Source of the DNA: an uncultured bacterium
Lineage (GTDB): Bacteria > Actinomycetota > Coriobacteriia > Coriobacteriales > Coriobacteriaceae
Direction: 5' to 3'
NCBI GenBank assembly: GCA_905216075.1
Contig: CAJMSO010000039.1
Coordinates: 1-10,612 of the forward strand
DNA length: 10,612 nucleotides
A model generated the notes under the pieces. That model was not told where the DNA came from and did not search any database. It saw only the letters and a list, made by a program, of their open reading frames with translations. The translations under genes were made by a program, and so were the position numbers. This document shows positions 1-7,132 of this stretch, piece after piece (within the stretch, counting starts at the first letter, position 1; each line of letters begins with the position of its first letter).

Positions 1-1243
1 AGATGTACTCGTGCGTGAGGTCGCAGGTCCACACGGTCGTTGCCGCGTCGCCTGCGCCCAGGTCGGCCGAGATCACGATCTCGGGCGCCTCGAAACGTCG
101 TAGAGCCTCGTCCTCGTCAAAGGGAACAGTCAGACCGTCGCGACAGACAGGCATGCCCATCATGTCGATGGAAACGTCTTCCTGATTAAACTTAACGCCG
201 CACTTGCCAAGCGCCATAGCAACACGGCCCCAGTTGCAGTCGTGGCCGGCGATGCAGGTCTTGACGAGCGGCGAGTTGGCAACGGCACGGGCGGCGATAT
301 CGGCCTCCTCGTCGTTCACGGCGCCGGTAACGTTGACCGTAACAAGCTTGGATGCGCCCTCACCATCGGCGGCGATATTGCGCGCCAGGCTCTCGCACAC
401 CTCGTGCACGGCAAATGCCAACTCGTCGAAGGCATCGGAGCCCTCGACGATAGGCTCGGCATCTGCGGCAGCGGCGCCGGAGGCAAGCATGATGCAGGTG
501 TCGTTGGTCGAGGTGTCGGAATCGACCGTTACCTTGTTAAAGGTCTGCTTGACGGTCGAGAGCAGTAGGGCATGAAGTGCCGCAGGCTCGACGTGGGCAT
601 CGGTGGTGATAACTGCGATCATGGTGGCCATGTTGGGCATGATCATGCCCGAGCCCTTGCACATTCCGCCTACCGTATAGACATTGCCCGCATGACCCGC
701 GGCCTCACTGACGTAGGACACGGCGTACTCCTTGGAGTGCGTGTCGGTCGTCATGATGGCGCGAGCGGCATCGGCGCCACCGTGGGCGGAGAGTGCCTCG
801 TAGGCAGCAGGAATGGCGGTCTCAAACGTGTCGATCGGCAGAATCTGCCCGATCACACCCGTGGAGGCAACCAGGATCTGTTGGGGCTCGCAGCCGATGA
901 CCTGCGATGCGATGCTGCACGTCTCGCGCGCGCATGCAAGGCCTGTCTCACCCGTGGCGGCGTTGGCATTGCCAGAGTTGACCGAAACACCGGCGATAAT
1001 GCCATAGCCCTTGTCCGCACCGCCCAGGTTGGCACGGCTCACCTGCACGGGCGCCGCGCAAAAGCGGTTGGTCGTAAACACGCCGGCGCCGGGACAGGGT
1101 TTATCAGGCACGACGAGCGCATAGTCCAAGCGCTCGGGATTCTTCCGGAATCCCGCATGGATGCCTGCGGCCTTAAAGCCAGCCGCTGCCGTAACGCCAC
1201 CCTCGACGGCGCGTATCTTGATATCAATCAGGTCGGTATTCAT
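1..1243 (-). CDS. argJ: ArgJ, bifunctional glutamate N-acetyltransferase / ornithine acetyltransferase (3' end cut by window)
   Basis: ArgJ moves the acetyl group from N-acetylornithine to glutamate (and in bifunctional forms also uses acetyl-CoA), recycling acetyl in cytoplasmic arginine synthesis. 414 codons are visible from an ATG at 1243; a family protein would end only a few residues past the left edge, where the visible C-terminus reads CDLTHEYI. The hallmark is the self-cleavage site KGSGMIMPNMATM at about residues 196-208: the precursor is cut between Ala206 and Thr207, and Thr207 becomes the nucleophile of the beta chain. Other family stretches are SVNSGNANAATG near 87-98 and the late GHDCNWGRVAMALG. 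An AAGGAG ribosome site lies 11 bases before the start, supporting it. It follows argC, but a strong terminator-like hairpin (1269-1351) stands between them. The assignment is secure; whether it uses acetyl-CoA too cannot be read from sequence. Confidence 0.97.
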   Translation of the reverse strand, partial: MNTDLIDIKIRAVEGGVTAAAGFKAAGIHAGFRKNPERLDYALVVPDKPCPGAGVFTTNRFCAAPVQVSRANLGGADKGYGIIAGVSVNSGNANAATGETGLACARETCSIASQVIGCEPQQILVASTGVIGQILPIDTFETAIPAAYEALSAHGGADAARAIMTTDTHSKEYAVSYVSEAAGHAGNVYTVGGMCKGSGMIMPNMATMIAVITTDAHVEPAALHALLLSTVKQTFNKVTVDSDTSTNDTCIMLASGAAAADAEPIVEGSDAFDELAFAVHEVCESLARNIAADGEGASKLVTVNVTGAVNDEEADIAARAVANSPLVKTCIAGHDCNWGRVAMALGKCGVKFNQEDVSIDMMGMPVCRDGLTVPFDEDEALRRFEAPEIVISADLGAGDAATTVWTCDLTHEYI

Positions 1244-1268
1244 CGTCCCTACGACTCCTTATATCAAA

Positions 1269-1351
1269 TAAAAAAAGCGGGCATCGGCTGGCACGCCATA
1301 CCGGTCGCAATTAGTAGACCAGCTTAAAAGTGGCGCCCAACTCGATACCCG
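1269..1351 (-). terminator. Intrinsic terminator or attenuator between argC and argJ
   Basis: On the minus strand, CGGGTATCG (1351-1343) can pair with CGATGCCCG (1286-1278), and pairing continues inward through GTTGG/CCAGC and GCGCCA/TGGCGT with only single-base bulges, giving a stem of about 20 pairs counting G-U. The loop holds a smaller GGTC/GACC stem (1317-1320 with 1303-1306). The outer stem is followed at once by C and seven Ts (1276-1270), then ATTTG. This is a textbook factor-independent terminator. It begins 28 bases after the argC stop and its T-run ends about 26 bases before the argJ start, leaving room only for the argJ ribosome site. It must therefore be read through, or controlled, if argJ is transcribed from the argC promoter. 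Confidence 0.85.
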
Positions 1352-1379
1352 ACTACCAAATCGTTAACAATCGAATGTG

Positions 1380-2450
1380 CTACACCGGGCACGCCACTGT
1401 GAGCAAGCCTCGTCGCTCGTCAAAGCCAAAAACGATGTTGGCGCACTGGACCGCCTGGCCCGCAGCGCCCTTGCACAAATTGTCGATAGCGCCCGTCGCC
1501 ACCAGCACGCCCGCACGCTTGTTGAGCGCAAGGCCGATCTGGGCAGCGTTGGTGCCGACGACCGAAGCCGTCTTGGGCTGCTGGCCGGCATCGAGCACGC
1601 GCACAAAGGTGCGACCGGCGTAAAACTTCTTGTAATGGTCGACGACATCCTCAAGAACCAGCGCGTCGAGAGCCTGCGGCGCGAGCGGCATCGTCACCGT
1701 GGAAAGCAGGCCGCGCTTGAGCGGTGCCAAGTGCGGGGTGAAGACGATGCGGTCGGCTAGGCCGAGTATCTGCTCGATCTCGGGCGTATGACGATGCTTG
1801 CCCACGCCATAGGCTTCCAGGTTCTCGTCCGCGCTGCAAAAGTGGGTGCGGGCGTTGCAGGACTTACCGGCGCCCGTCACGCCGCTAATGGCATCGACGA
1901 TTACGGGACCGCTCTCGGCCACCCAGCCCGCACGCACGGCAGGAGCGGCTGCAAGGCTCGTTGCGGTGGGATAGCAGCCGGCGCAGGCGACCAACACGGG
2001 CTTTCCGGCGGCATGGCTGGAAGCAGCAGTCTCTAAGTCCTGACAGAACAGCTCGGGCAGGCCAAAAGCGCGGGTCTTGAGCAGCTCGGGGCTCGTGTGC
2101 TCGGCGGCATACCAGGCCTCAAAGGTGGCCGGATCGCTCAGGCGATAGTCGGCCGAGAGGTCAATGCAGGAGACTCCCGCGGCAAGCAACGCGGGCACCT
2201 GCGCCATGGCAGCCGTGTGCGGCACGGCAAGAAATACCGCATCGCAGCTCTTGAGCTCAGGGGCATCATGCGTGGTGAAAACCAGGTCGCTCACGCCAGC
2301 AAAGCTCGGATACACCGCGGACAGCGGCTGGCCGGCATCGGCGTTGGACGTAATGGCAACAAGTTCAAACTCGGGATGGCCGAGCACGAGGCGAATGAGC
2401 TCGGCTCCGGCATATCCAGCCGCACCGACGATTCCAACCTTCAAAGACAT
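1380..2450 (-). CDS. argC: ArgC, N-acetyl-gamma-glutamyl-phosphate reductase
   Basis: This enzyme reduces N-acetylglutamyl phosphate to N-acetylglutamate semialdehyde with NADPH, the third step of arginine synthesis in the cytoplasm. The 356-residue product has the usual length. The N-terminus carries the nucleotide-binding loop VGIVGAAGYAGAELIRL (5-21). The catalytic cysteine is Cys159 in CAGCYPTATS (156-165), and the family stretch AISGVTGAGK follows at 187-196. GKHRHTPEIEQ (218-228) supplies the conserved histidine region, and FVRVLDAGQQPKTASVVGTN lies at 282-301. The ATG at 2450 has AAGGAG six bases upstream, supporting this start. It is the first visible gene of an arginine operon, with a possible ArgR site at 2539-2569 and a strong terminator-like hairpin after the stop codon. 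Confidence 0.98.
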   Translation of the reverse strand: MSLKVGIVGAAGYAGAELIRLVLGHPEFELVAITSNADAGQPLSAVYPSFAGVSDLVFTTHDAPELKSCDAVFLAVPHTAAMAQVPALLAAGVSCIDLSADYRLSDPATFEAWYAAEHTSPELLKTRAFGLPELFCQDLETAASSHAAGKPVLVACAGCYPTATSLAAAPAVRAGWVAESGPVIVDAISGVTGAGKSCNARTHFCSADENLEAYGVGKHRHTPEIEQILGLADRIVFTPHLAPLKRGLLSTVTMPLAPQALDALVLEDVVDHYKKFYAGRTFVRVLDAGQQPKTASVVGTNAAQIGLALNKRAGVLVATGAIDNLCKGAAGQAVQCANIVFGFDERRGLLTVACPV

Positions 2451-2538
2451 ATCAGACTCCTTGTCTGCGATTTATGCACCGATGCGCATTTCGCAGCGGT
2501 CATTATGAAGTGGGTTGAAACTTTAGCACCAAAAGATA

Positions 2539-2569
2539 CATGAATACGTAAATAGCTTGTATGTTCATG
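2539..2569 (-). promoter_or_regulatory. Possible ArgR operator (ARG box) before argC
   Basis: An inverted repeat CATGAA (2539-2544) and TTCATG (2564-2569) frames an AT-rich centre; the pairs AC/GT just inside also match. Each half reads like an ARG box (CATGAATACGTAAATAG on plus, CATGAACATACAAG on minus), resembling the known TGAAT-type half site of ArgR/AhrC operators. The site lies 89-119 bases upstream of the argC start, within the AT-rich stretch where a promoter would be expected. I could not fix a convincing -35/-10 pair. The ArgR assignment is inference from pattern and place. Confidence 0.35.
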
Positions 2570-2616
2570 CATTGAAACATTCCCGACACATTCGCTTGAA
2601 GGAATTGACAAATGGA

Positions 2617-2670
2617 GCGGGCCCCGTATTGACCGGCGCTCCTAACGGCGCCGGGCAATACGGGGCCCGC
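2617..2670 (-). terminator. Terminator hairpin ending the ribU operon
   Basis: Arms 2617-2639 and 2648-2670 pair over 23 positions with one mismatch (2632 with 2655) around the 8-base loop TCCTAACG. The core GGGCCCCGTATTG is very GC-rich. It lies 37 bases after the stop of the last split-barrel gene. On the minus strand the downstream bases read CCATTTGTCAATTCC, only a weak T-tract, so termination may be imperfect. It also separates this operon from the argC promoter region. Confidence 0.7.
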
Positions 2671-2707
2671 CCATGCGAAAACCAAGTTGTTAGGATGAGC
2701 CAGCTGG

Positions 2708-3118
2708 CTAGAGCTCGACCGGCACCCATTCGTCGTGATTGCAGATAAATGCCTCGGGATCCTCGACGCTAAAGAAGACGAGCGCGGGGTCGTTAGGCCC
2801 CTCATAGTGCTCGCTCAAGCGCTCAAGATGCTTCCATCCGGCCTCGCGCATTTCGCTCGAAGCCCGATCTTCCAGCCCCGCACGCCCGCGCAGAATCAAC
2901 CAACCATGGCCCGGCCACCAACTCGTGGCCTCAAAGCGCTGGTTTTGCAGCAGCTCTTGCCACACATCTTTGGTGCGCGCTGTTACAAACCACAGCTTGC
3001 CATCCTGGATCTGCGCAAACGAAAACGGACGCACATGAGGCTGTCCGTCAACGCTCGTCGCCAAATACCATGCCGGCACCGACGTCAGATACTCCAACAC
3101 CGTATTCAATCCGTCCAC
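2708..3118 (-). CDS. Pyridoxamine 5'-phosphate oxidase-like FMN-binding split-barrel protein (second copy)
   Basis: This 136-residue protein belongs to the small single-domain split-barrel family related to pyridoxamine 5'-phosphate oxidase; such proteins usually bind FMN or F420 and their substrates are often unknown. Visible family features are PAWYLATSVDGQPHVRPFSF (15-34), where the VRPF stretch sits in the expected cofactor region, then KLWFVTARTKDVWQEL (41-56) and the strand WLILRGRAGLED (73-84). The start is a GTG at 3118 with AGGAGG four bases upstream; no better in-frame ATG is near. It clearly resembles the neighbouring gene at 3163-3609 (shared PAWYLAT, VRPFSFA, KDVW, GLED/ALED and FFSV), so the pair looks like a tandem duplication. 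It is the last gene before the hairpin at 2617-2670 and is probably read from the FMN riboswitch promoter. Function beyond likely flavin binding is not known. Confidence 0.85.
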   Translation of the reverse strand: MDGLNTVLEYLTSVPAWYLATSVDGQPHVRPFSFAQIQDGKLWFVTARTKDVWQELLQNQRFEATSWWPGHGWLILRGRAGLEDRASSEMREAGWKHLERLSEHYEGPNDPALVFFSVEDPEAFICNHDEWVPVEL

Positions 3119-3162
3119 GTTTCCTCCTGTACTAGCTAGTTTGGGAGCCCGGTTTGTGCGAG

Positions 3163-3609
3163 CTAGAGCTCCAGGCGCTCCTCGCTGCCGTCGATATCAC
3201 AGAAGCGCGCGGCAATGTTGCGGACCGAGAAGAATGCAAGGCGGCCGTCGTTGGCGCTATCGTGTTGCTCGCCAATGCCCACCATGTGCCTAAAGCCCGC
3301 CTGGCGCACCTTGTCGCTCACGACTGCATCGTCCTCGAGCGCGGCCTCACCGGTTAACACGATCCAGCACTCCCCCGGCTTCCAGCCCGATACCTCAAAC
3401 TTGGGATTCGCGCTCAACTCCGCCCACACGTCCTTGTCGCGCGACGTGCAAAACCACAGTTTGTCGTCATCGACCATGGCAAACGAAAACGGCCTCACGC
3501 GAGGCTGATGCCCGTCGGCTACATCGGTCGTGGCCAGATACCACGCCGGAATGCGCCTGAGATACGAACAGGCGAGCTCAAGCTGAGCCGTGCGGTCGTT
3601 GTCGGTCAT
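3163..3609 (-). CDS. Pyridoxamine 5'-phosphate oxidase-like FMN-binding split-barrel protein (first copy)
   Basis: A 148-residue split-barrel protein of the same family as its downstream neighbour. It has a slightly longer N-terminus, then IPAWYLATTDVADG (20-33), the probable cofactor stretch RVRPFSFA (37-44), KLWFCTSRDKDVWAEL (50-65), the strand CWIVLTGEAALED (81-93) and the tail FFSVRNIAARFCDIDG. The ATG at 3609 is preceded by an AAAGGGG ribosome site six bases away. Only 30 bases separate it from the ecfT stop and 44 bases from the next gene, so co-transcription with the riboflavin transporter is likely. The size fits a stand-alone FMN-binding oxidoreductase rather than true PdxH, which is longer, and no PLP synthesis gene is near. 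The family call is firm; the substrate is unknown. Confidence 0.87.
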   Translation of the reverse strand: MTDNDRTAQLELACSYLRRIPAWYLATTDVADGHQPRVRPFSFAMVDDDKLWFCTSRDKDVWAELSANPKFEVSGWKPGECWIVLTGEAALEDDAVVSDKVRQAGFRHMVGIGEQHDSANDGRLAFFSVRNIAARFCDIDGSEERLEL

Positions 3610-3639
3610 AGGGACCCCTTTCTTGCGCTCGAATCGCGC

Positions 3640-4440
3640 CTAAACAAGTTGAAGGTTGATGACGATGACGCAGATGAGCAGCAACGCCGTCACCACCGCC
3701 GCCAACGCATCGCCGCGGCCAAACGTAAGTGCATGCAGACGCGTGCGTCCCTGTTCGCCGTGATAGCAACGCGCATCCATGGCGGCCGAAAGCGTCTCGG
3801 CATGACGGAACACGCCGGTGAACAGCGGAATCGCCACACTGCCGAGCATGCGCACACCGCCGAGCGGACCGCCCGTCACGCGCGCGCCGCGGCTTGCCTG
3901 TGCATCGGCCGTCTGTTTCATCTCGGTGGCAAATTGCGGCATAAACCGCAGCGCGATACCCATAATCATGCCGAGCTCGTGCGCCGGAAGCCCCACGCGC
4001 GCAAATGGTGCGAGTAGACGTTCAAAGCCCGCGGTGAGGTCGAGCGTCGGCGTGGTGAGTGTAATGGCGCTCATGCCGGCCATCATCAACGTCAGGCGGC
4101 ACGGCACAAACGCCGCAGAACGCAGCGAGCCCTCGCTCACCTGCAAAAAGCCAAGCTGCCACAGGATGCGGCCACTCTGGTCGGAAAACAGGTTGAGCAC
4201 CGCGACCACCACGACAATCGCCAGCAATGGTGCCATCGATGATAGGACCCGGCGCAACGGCACCCGGGCTGCGAGATAGACCAGCACGACAAACATTGCG
4301 ACCGGAACCAGCCCGCCGAAGCTGCCAACGGTGAGCACGGTGATCAGAAATGCGAAACCTAGAAGCAACTTAGTGCGCGGATCCAGGCGATGCACCGCGC
4401 TATCCCCGGGATAGTAGCTGCCAAATGAGAACGCCTCCAT
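3640..4440 (-). CDS. ecfT: EcfT, transmembrane coupling subunit of an ECF transporter
   Basis: EcfT is the membrane scaffold that links the two EcfA ATPases to the S component and transmits ATP-driven movement. The 266-residue product has the N-terminal family stretch SAVHRLDPRTKLLLG (14-28) and hydrophobic segments around 25-58, 68-84, 111-130 and 245-264. The two coupling motifs that contact the ATPases are visible as QASRGARV (181-188) and AMDARCYHG (220-228); the first shows SRG and the second ARC in place of the consensus ARG, and variation of this kind is seen in the family. The ATG at 4440 shares one base with the TGA of the ecfA fusion (TGATG), with GGAGG just upstream, so translation is probably coupled. 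It stands between the ATPase and the flavoprotein-like genes in the riboswitch operon. Confidence 0.95.
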   Translation of the reverse strand: MEAFSFGSYYPGDSAVHRLDPRTKLLLGFAFLITVLTVGSFGGLVPVAMFVVLVYLAARVPLRRVLSSMAPLLAIVVVVAVLNLFSDQSGRILWQLGFLQVSEGSLRSAAFVPCRLTLMMAGMSAITLTTPTLDLTAGFERLLAPFARVGLPAHELGMIMGIALRFMPQFATEMKQTADAQASRGARVTGGPLGGVRMLGSVAIPLFTGVFRHAETLSAAMDARCYHGEQGRTRLHALTFGRGDALAAVVTALLLICVIVINLQLV

Positions 4441-6344
4441 CAGCAGCCCTCCTCTCGCGTGGGCGCCTTGGAACCAGCCTGACGCGGCACCCTCAAAAGC
4501 CCGTCCGCGCAGCCCAGCAGCAAGCCGGCCAGCTCGTCGGCCAGCGCCTCAACCGTATAAAGCCTGTCGCAGCGGAGCGGCACACCGGCTTTCGCGAGCG
4601 CCAGCGCCATGCGCTGGGCGGCGGGAACGCCCAGGCCGATCGACTTGAGCTCGTCCGCGTGCGCAAAAACCTGCGCGGGCGTTCCCTCGGCAAACACGGC
4701 GCCCTCGTTCATCACAACGATGCGGTCACAACAATTTGCCAGGTCATCCATACTGTGCGAAACCATGACAACAGTCAGGCCCTCGCGATGGAGTCGATCG
4801 ATGAGCCCCAGGAAATCCCCGCGCGCAGCCGGATCGAGCCCCGCCATGGGCTCGTCGAGCACCAGCACCTCGGGCTCCATGGCGAGCACGCCGGCAAACG
4901 CCACGCGGCGCTGCTGGCCGCCCGAAAGCTCAAAGGGGCTCTTGTCGCCCATCGCAGCAAGGTCGAGGCCCACGCGCGCAAGCGATGATGCGACACGGCG
5001 TGCAACCTCGTCTTCTGGCAGGCCAAGGTTGCGCGGGCCAAACGCCACGTCCCGCGCCACGGTCTCGGCAAATAGCTGGCGCTCGGGATACTGAAACACC
5101 ACGCCGACCTTGGCCTTAACCGCGGCGGCGTCTTTCTTGCTTGATAGGTCGAGCCCCAGCGCGCAAACGCTTCCCTCCTGCGGACGAATCAACCCGTTGA
5201 GATGCTGAACCAGCGTCGATTTACCCGAGCCGGTATGACCCGCCAATCCCAGAAACTCGCCGCGGCGCACCGTCAGCGAAACATCACGTAGCGCCCAGGG
5301 GCTGTTTGGATCGTTGCCCCAAAGAGCCTGTTTGCTCGATGCGTCCGCAGTGGTCGAGCGCTTGCGCCATCGACGGCGCTCGCGGGCGCTCAGCGAGTAA
5401 CTATGCGAGAGGTGCGAAATCTCGATAACGAGCTCCGACGCGGCTATCCCGTCGGCCGCAGAGGATCCATTGTCAAGCACATGGGAATCGGATGCGGAAG
5501 GCTGCCCTGCGATGTCCGCCCCGCTCCGCTCGGCATAAGCCTGTGCAATCTCGGCGACCATATCTGCCTCGCGCACCTGCGCGCAAACGCGTACGCCCTT
5601 CGCACAAAGTGCCCTACCTAGGCAGCACGACGCCGGCATATCCAGGTTGAGCTGCGCAAGTTCGTCCGCCCGCGTCAAGATTTCCCCGGGCGTACCGAGC
5701 ATGGCAACGCGGCCCGCTTGGAAGACAGCAACGCGATCGGCCTCAGCGGCCTCTTCCATAAAGTGCGTAATCATCACGATGGTCATGCCACGATTGTGCA
5801 ACGCGTGGCAAGCCTTCATGAGGCCCTTGCGTCCACGCGGATCGAGCATCGAAGAAGCCTCGTCCAATATGAGCACGCGCGGTTCCATGGCGAGCACGCC
5901 GGCAAGCGCCACGCGCTGCTTTTGGCCGCCCGAAAGCGCATGGGTCTCATGGCGCTCAAAGCCTACCAGGCCCACGCCTTTCAGCGCCTCGCGTACGCGC
6001 TGCGCAATTTGCATCGATGGCACACCAAGGTTTTCGGGACCAAACGCAACATCATCTTCGACAAGCGTTGCCACCAGCTGATCATCGGGATTCTGGAATA
6101 CCATGCCCGCAGTCGAACGAATGTCGTAGACCAGCTCGGGGTCGGACGCATCCATGCCGTTGACGCGTACCGTGCCCGCATCGGGCTGCAACAGTGCATT
6201 CAGATGCTTGGCAAACGTCGACTTGCCCGACCCATTGCCACCGAGGATGCAGAAAAACTCGCCATCCTCGATGTTCAGATCGACGCCGTCGAGTGCCGGC
6301 GCGGCACCGTCATAGCTAAAGGAAACGCCCCGACACTCAATCAT
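4440..6344 (-). CDS. ecfA: Fused EcfA1-EcfA2 ATPase of an ECF (riboflavin) transporter
   Basis: One 634-residue chain carries both nucleotide-binding domains of an ECF energizing module, which hydrolyse ATP on the cytoplasmic face. Domain 1 (about 1-240) has Walker A GGNGSGKST (35-43), Q-loop Gln84, signature LSGGQKQR (137-144), Walker B LILDEASSMLD (158-168) and switch His194; the DEASSMLDP form is EcfA1-like. Domain 2 (about 305-615) has Walker A GHTGSGKST (369-377), Gln418, signature LSGGQQRR (473-480), Walker B LVLDEPMAGLD (494-504) and His530, as in EcfA2. A variable linker of about 60 residues (245-305) and an insert rich in Arg and Ser (319-347) join them. All catalytic residues look intact on both sides. 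The ATG overlaps the ribU stop by four bases (ATGA). Separate ecfA1 and ecfA2 genes are common elsewhere; fusion is a known variant. Confidence 0.95.
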   Translation of the reverse strand: MIECRGVSFSYDGAAPALDGVDLNIEDGEFFCILGGNGSGKSTFAKHLNALLQPDAGTVRVNGMDASDPELVYDIRSTAGMVFQNPDDQLVATLVEDDVAFGPENLGVPSMQIAQRVREALKGVGLVGFERHETHALSGGQKQRVALAGVLAMEPRVLILDEASSMLDPRGRKGLMKACHALHNRGMTIVMITHFMEEAAEADRVAVFQAGRVAMLGTPGEILTRADELAQLNLDMPASCCLGRALCAKGVRVCAQVREADMVAEIAQAYAERSGADIAGQPSASDSHVLDNGSSAADGIAASELVIEISHLSHSYSLSARERRRWRKRSTTADASSKQALWGNDPNSPWALRDVSLTVRRGEFLGLAGHTGSGKSTLVQHLNGLIRPQEGSVCALGLDLSSKKDAAAVKAKVGVVFQYPERQLFAETVARDVAFGPRNLGLPEDEVARRVASSLARVGLDLAAMGDKSPFELSGGQQRRVAFAGVLAMEPEVLVLDEPMAGLDPAARGDFLGLIDRLHREGLTVVMVSHSMDDLANCCDRIVVMNEGAVFAEGTPAQVFAHADELKSIGLGVPAAQRMALALAKAGVPLRCDRLYTVEALADELAGLLLGCADGLLRVPRQAGSKAPTREEGC

Positions 6345-6931
6345 GCGCGGCCTTTGACCTGGTCCTTCTTGGGCGTGATGAGATTAGAGACCGCCTTGTA
6401 CACCGCGAGCGTCAACACCGAGTTGAGCACGGTCTTGATAAGGTTGAACGGCAGTACGGCAGGAATCATGAGCGGGGCGATCGCATCGACCGAGCCATAC
6501 CAGAACCATACGCCAATGGTAAGGTTTGCGACCATAGACAACGCCGTAGCAGCAATAACGCCGAGCACCAGGCCAATCACGGCACCCTTATAGGTATGCA
6601 TCTTCTGGTAGACAATAGCCGCGGGCAGAATGTAGCCCAGCGTGGCAACCAGGTTCATAAGCGCGCCGACCCAGTCACCCGTAGTGAGCGCATGGATAAC
6701 GATCGCCATGGCTGCAACAGCGGTACCAGCACCGGGGCCATACGCAAATCCGCACACCATCGCCGGCACCAGCGACGGGTCATACGTCAAAAACGGCGCC
6801 GAAGGAAGGATGGGCAGCTGCACGTACATAAACAGGGCACCCAAGGCGCACATCAACGCCATGGTAACGAGCTGTTTGGTGCTCCACCTATTCGTGTTCT
6901 CAAAATGGATATGCTGCGACTGTTCAGACAT
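6341..6931 (-). CDS. ribU: RibU, riboflavin-binding S component of an ECF transporter
   Basis: RibU is the membrane protein that binds riboflavin for uptake with EcfT and EcfA. The 196-residue product has about six hydrophobic segments (roughly 20-38, 53-70, 70-86, 92-109, 115-138, 155-178). Family signs are PILPSAPFLTYDPSLVPAMV (40-59) with the nearby GFAYGPGAG, and PFNLIKTVLN (161-170) in the last segment; the first helix has the AxxxA contact motif (Ala25, Ala29) that docks S components onto EcfT. An ATG at 6952 is in the same frame but lies inside the conserved 3' strand of the FMN riboswitch, so I chose the ATG at 6931, which has AGGTGA a few bases upstream. The FMN riboswitch in the leader strongly supports riboflavin as substrate over other vitamins. 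It overlaps the ATPase gene by four bases. Confidence 0.94.
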   Translation of the reverse strand: MSEQSQHIHFENTNRWSTKQLVTMALMCALGALFMYVQLPILPSAPFLTYDPSLVPAMVCGFAYGPGAGTAVAAMAIVIHALTTGDWVGALMNLVATLGYILPAAIVYQKMHTYKGAVIGLVLGVIAATALSMVANLTIGVWFWYGSVDAIAPLMIPAVLPFNLIKTVLNSVLTLAVYKAVSNLITPKKDQVKGRA

Positions 6932-6944
6932 AAGATCACCTGCC

Positions 6945-7123
6945 TCTTTCATCCGGACTCTAACCGTTGGTACTGGGATCTCACCAGTTCAGCCGGCATG
7001 CGAACCAACGCACGCACGGGTCGCGGACTCATCGGCTCGACGCAGATCCTCGCCTGCGCCACGGCACCCCTTTGGCACCGCCCGATTTACCGCCAGTGGG
7101 GAATTTCACCCCGCCCTGAAACA
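6945..7123 (-). promoter_or_regulatory. FMN riboswitch (RFN element) controlling the ribU operon
   Basis: On the minus strand the leader contains the highly conserved RFN blocks in order: AGGGCGGGGTGAAATTCCCC then ACTGGCGGTAAAT (7117 to about 7085), GAGTCCGCGACCCG (near 7030), CTGAACTGGTGAGATCCCAG then TACCAACGGTTAGAGTCC and GGATGAAAG (to 6946). The closing stem P1 is short: TTTCA (7121-7117) with TGAAA (6951-6947). One variable arm, between GGTAAAT and GAGTCCGCGA, is expanded by roughly 50 bases and carries its own stem near GCGCAG/CTGCGT. Only about 14 bases separate the aptamer from the ribU ATG, no terminator stem fits, and the ribosome site abuts P1. This suggests control of translation start rather than of transcription. 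Confidence 0.96.
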
Positions 7124-7132
7124 GCAATTGCA

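Noticed and set aside
572..1327. A 251-codon plus-strand frame opposite argJ
   Set aside because: Antisense shadow of a clear argJ; rich in Arg, Gly and His with no recognisable domain or ribosome site.
2503..2805. A 100-codon minus-strand frame between argC and the split-barrel gene
   Set aside because: It overlaps the end of the split-barrel gene in another frame, passes through the terminator hairpin and covers the argC promoter area.
5718..6593. A 291-codon plus-strand frame opposite the ecfA fusion and ribU
   Set aside because: It spans the antisense of two well supported genes and shows no family features.
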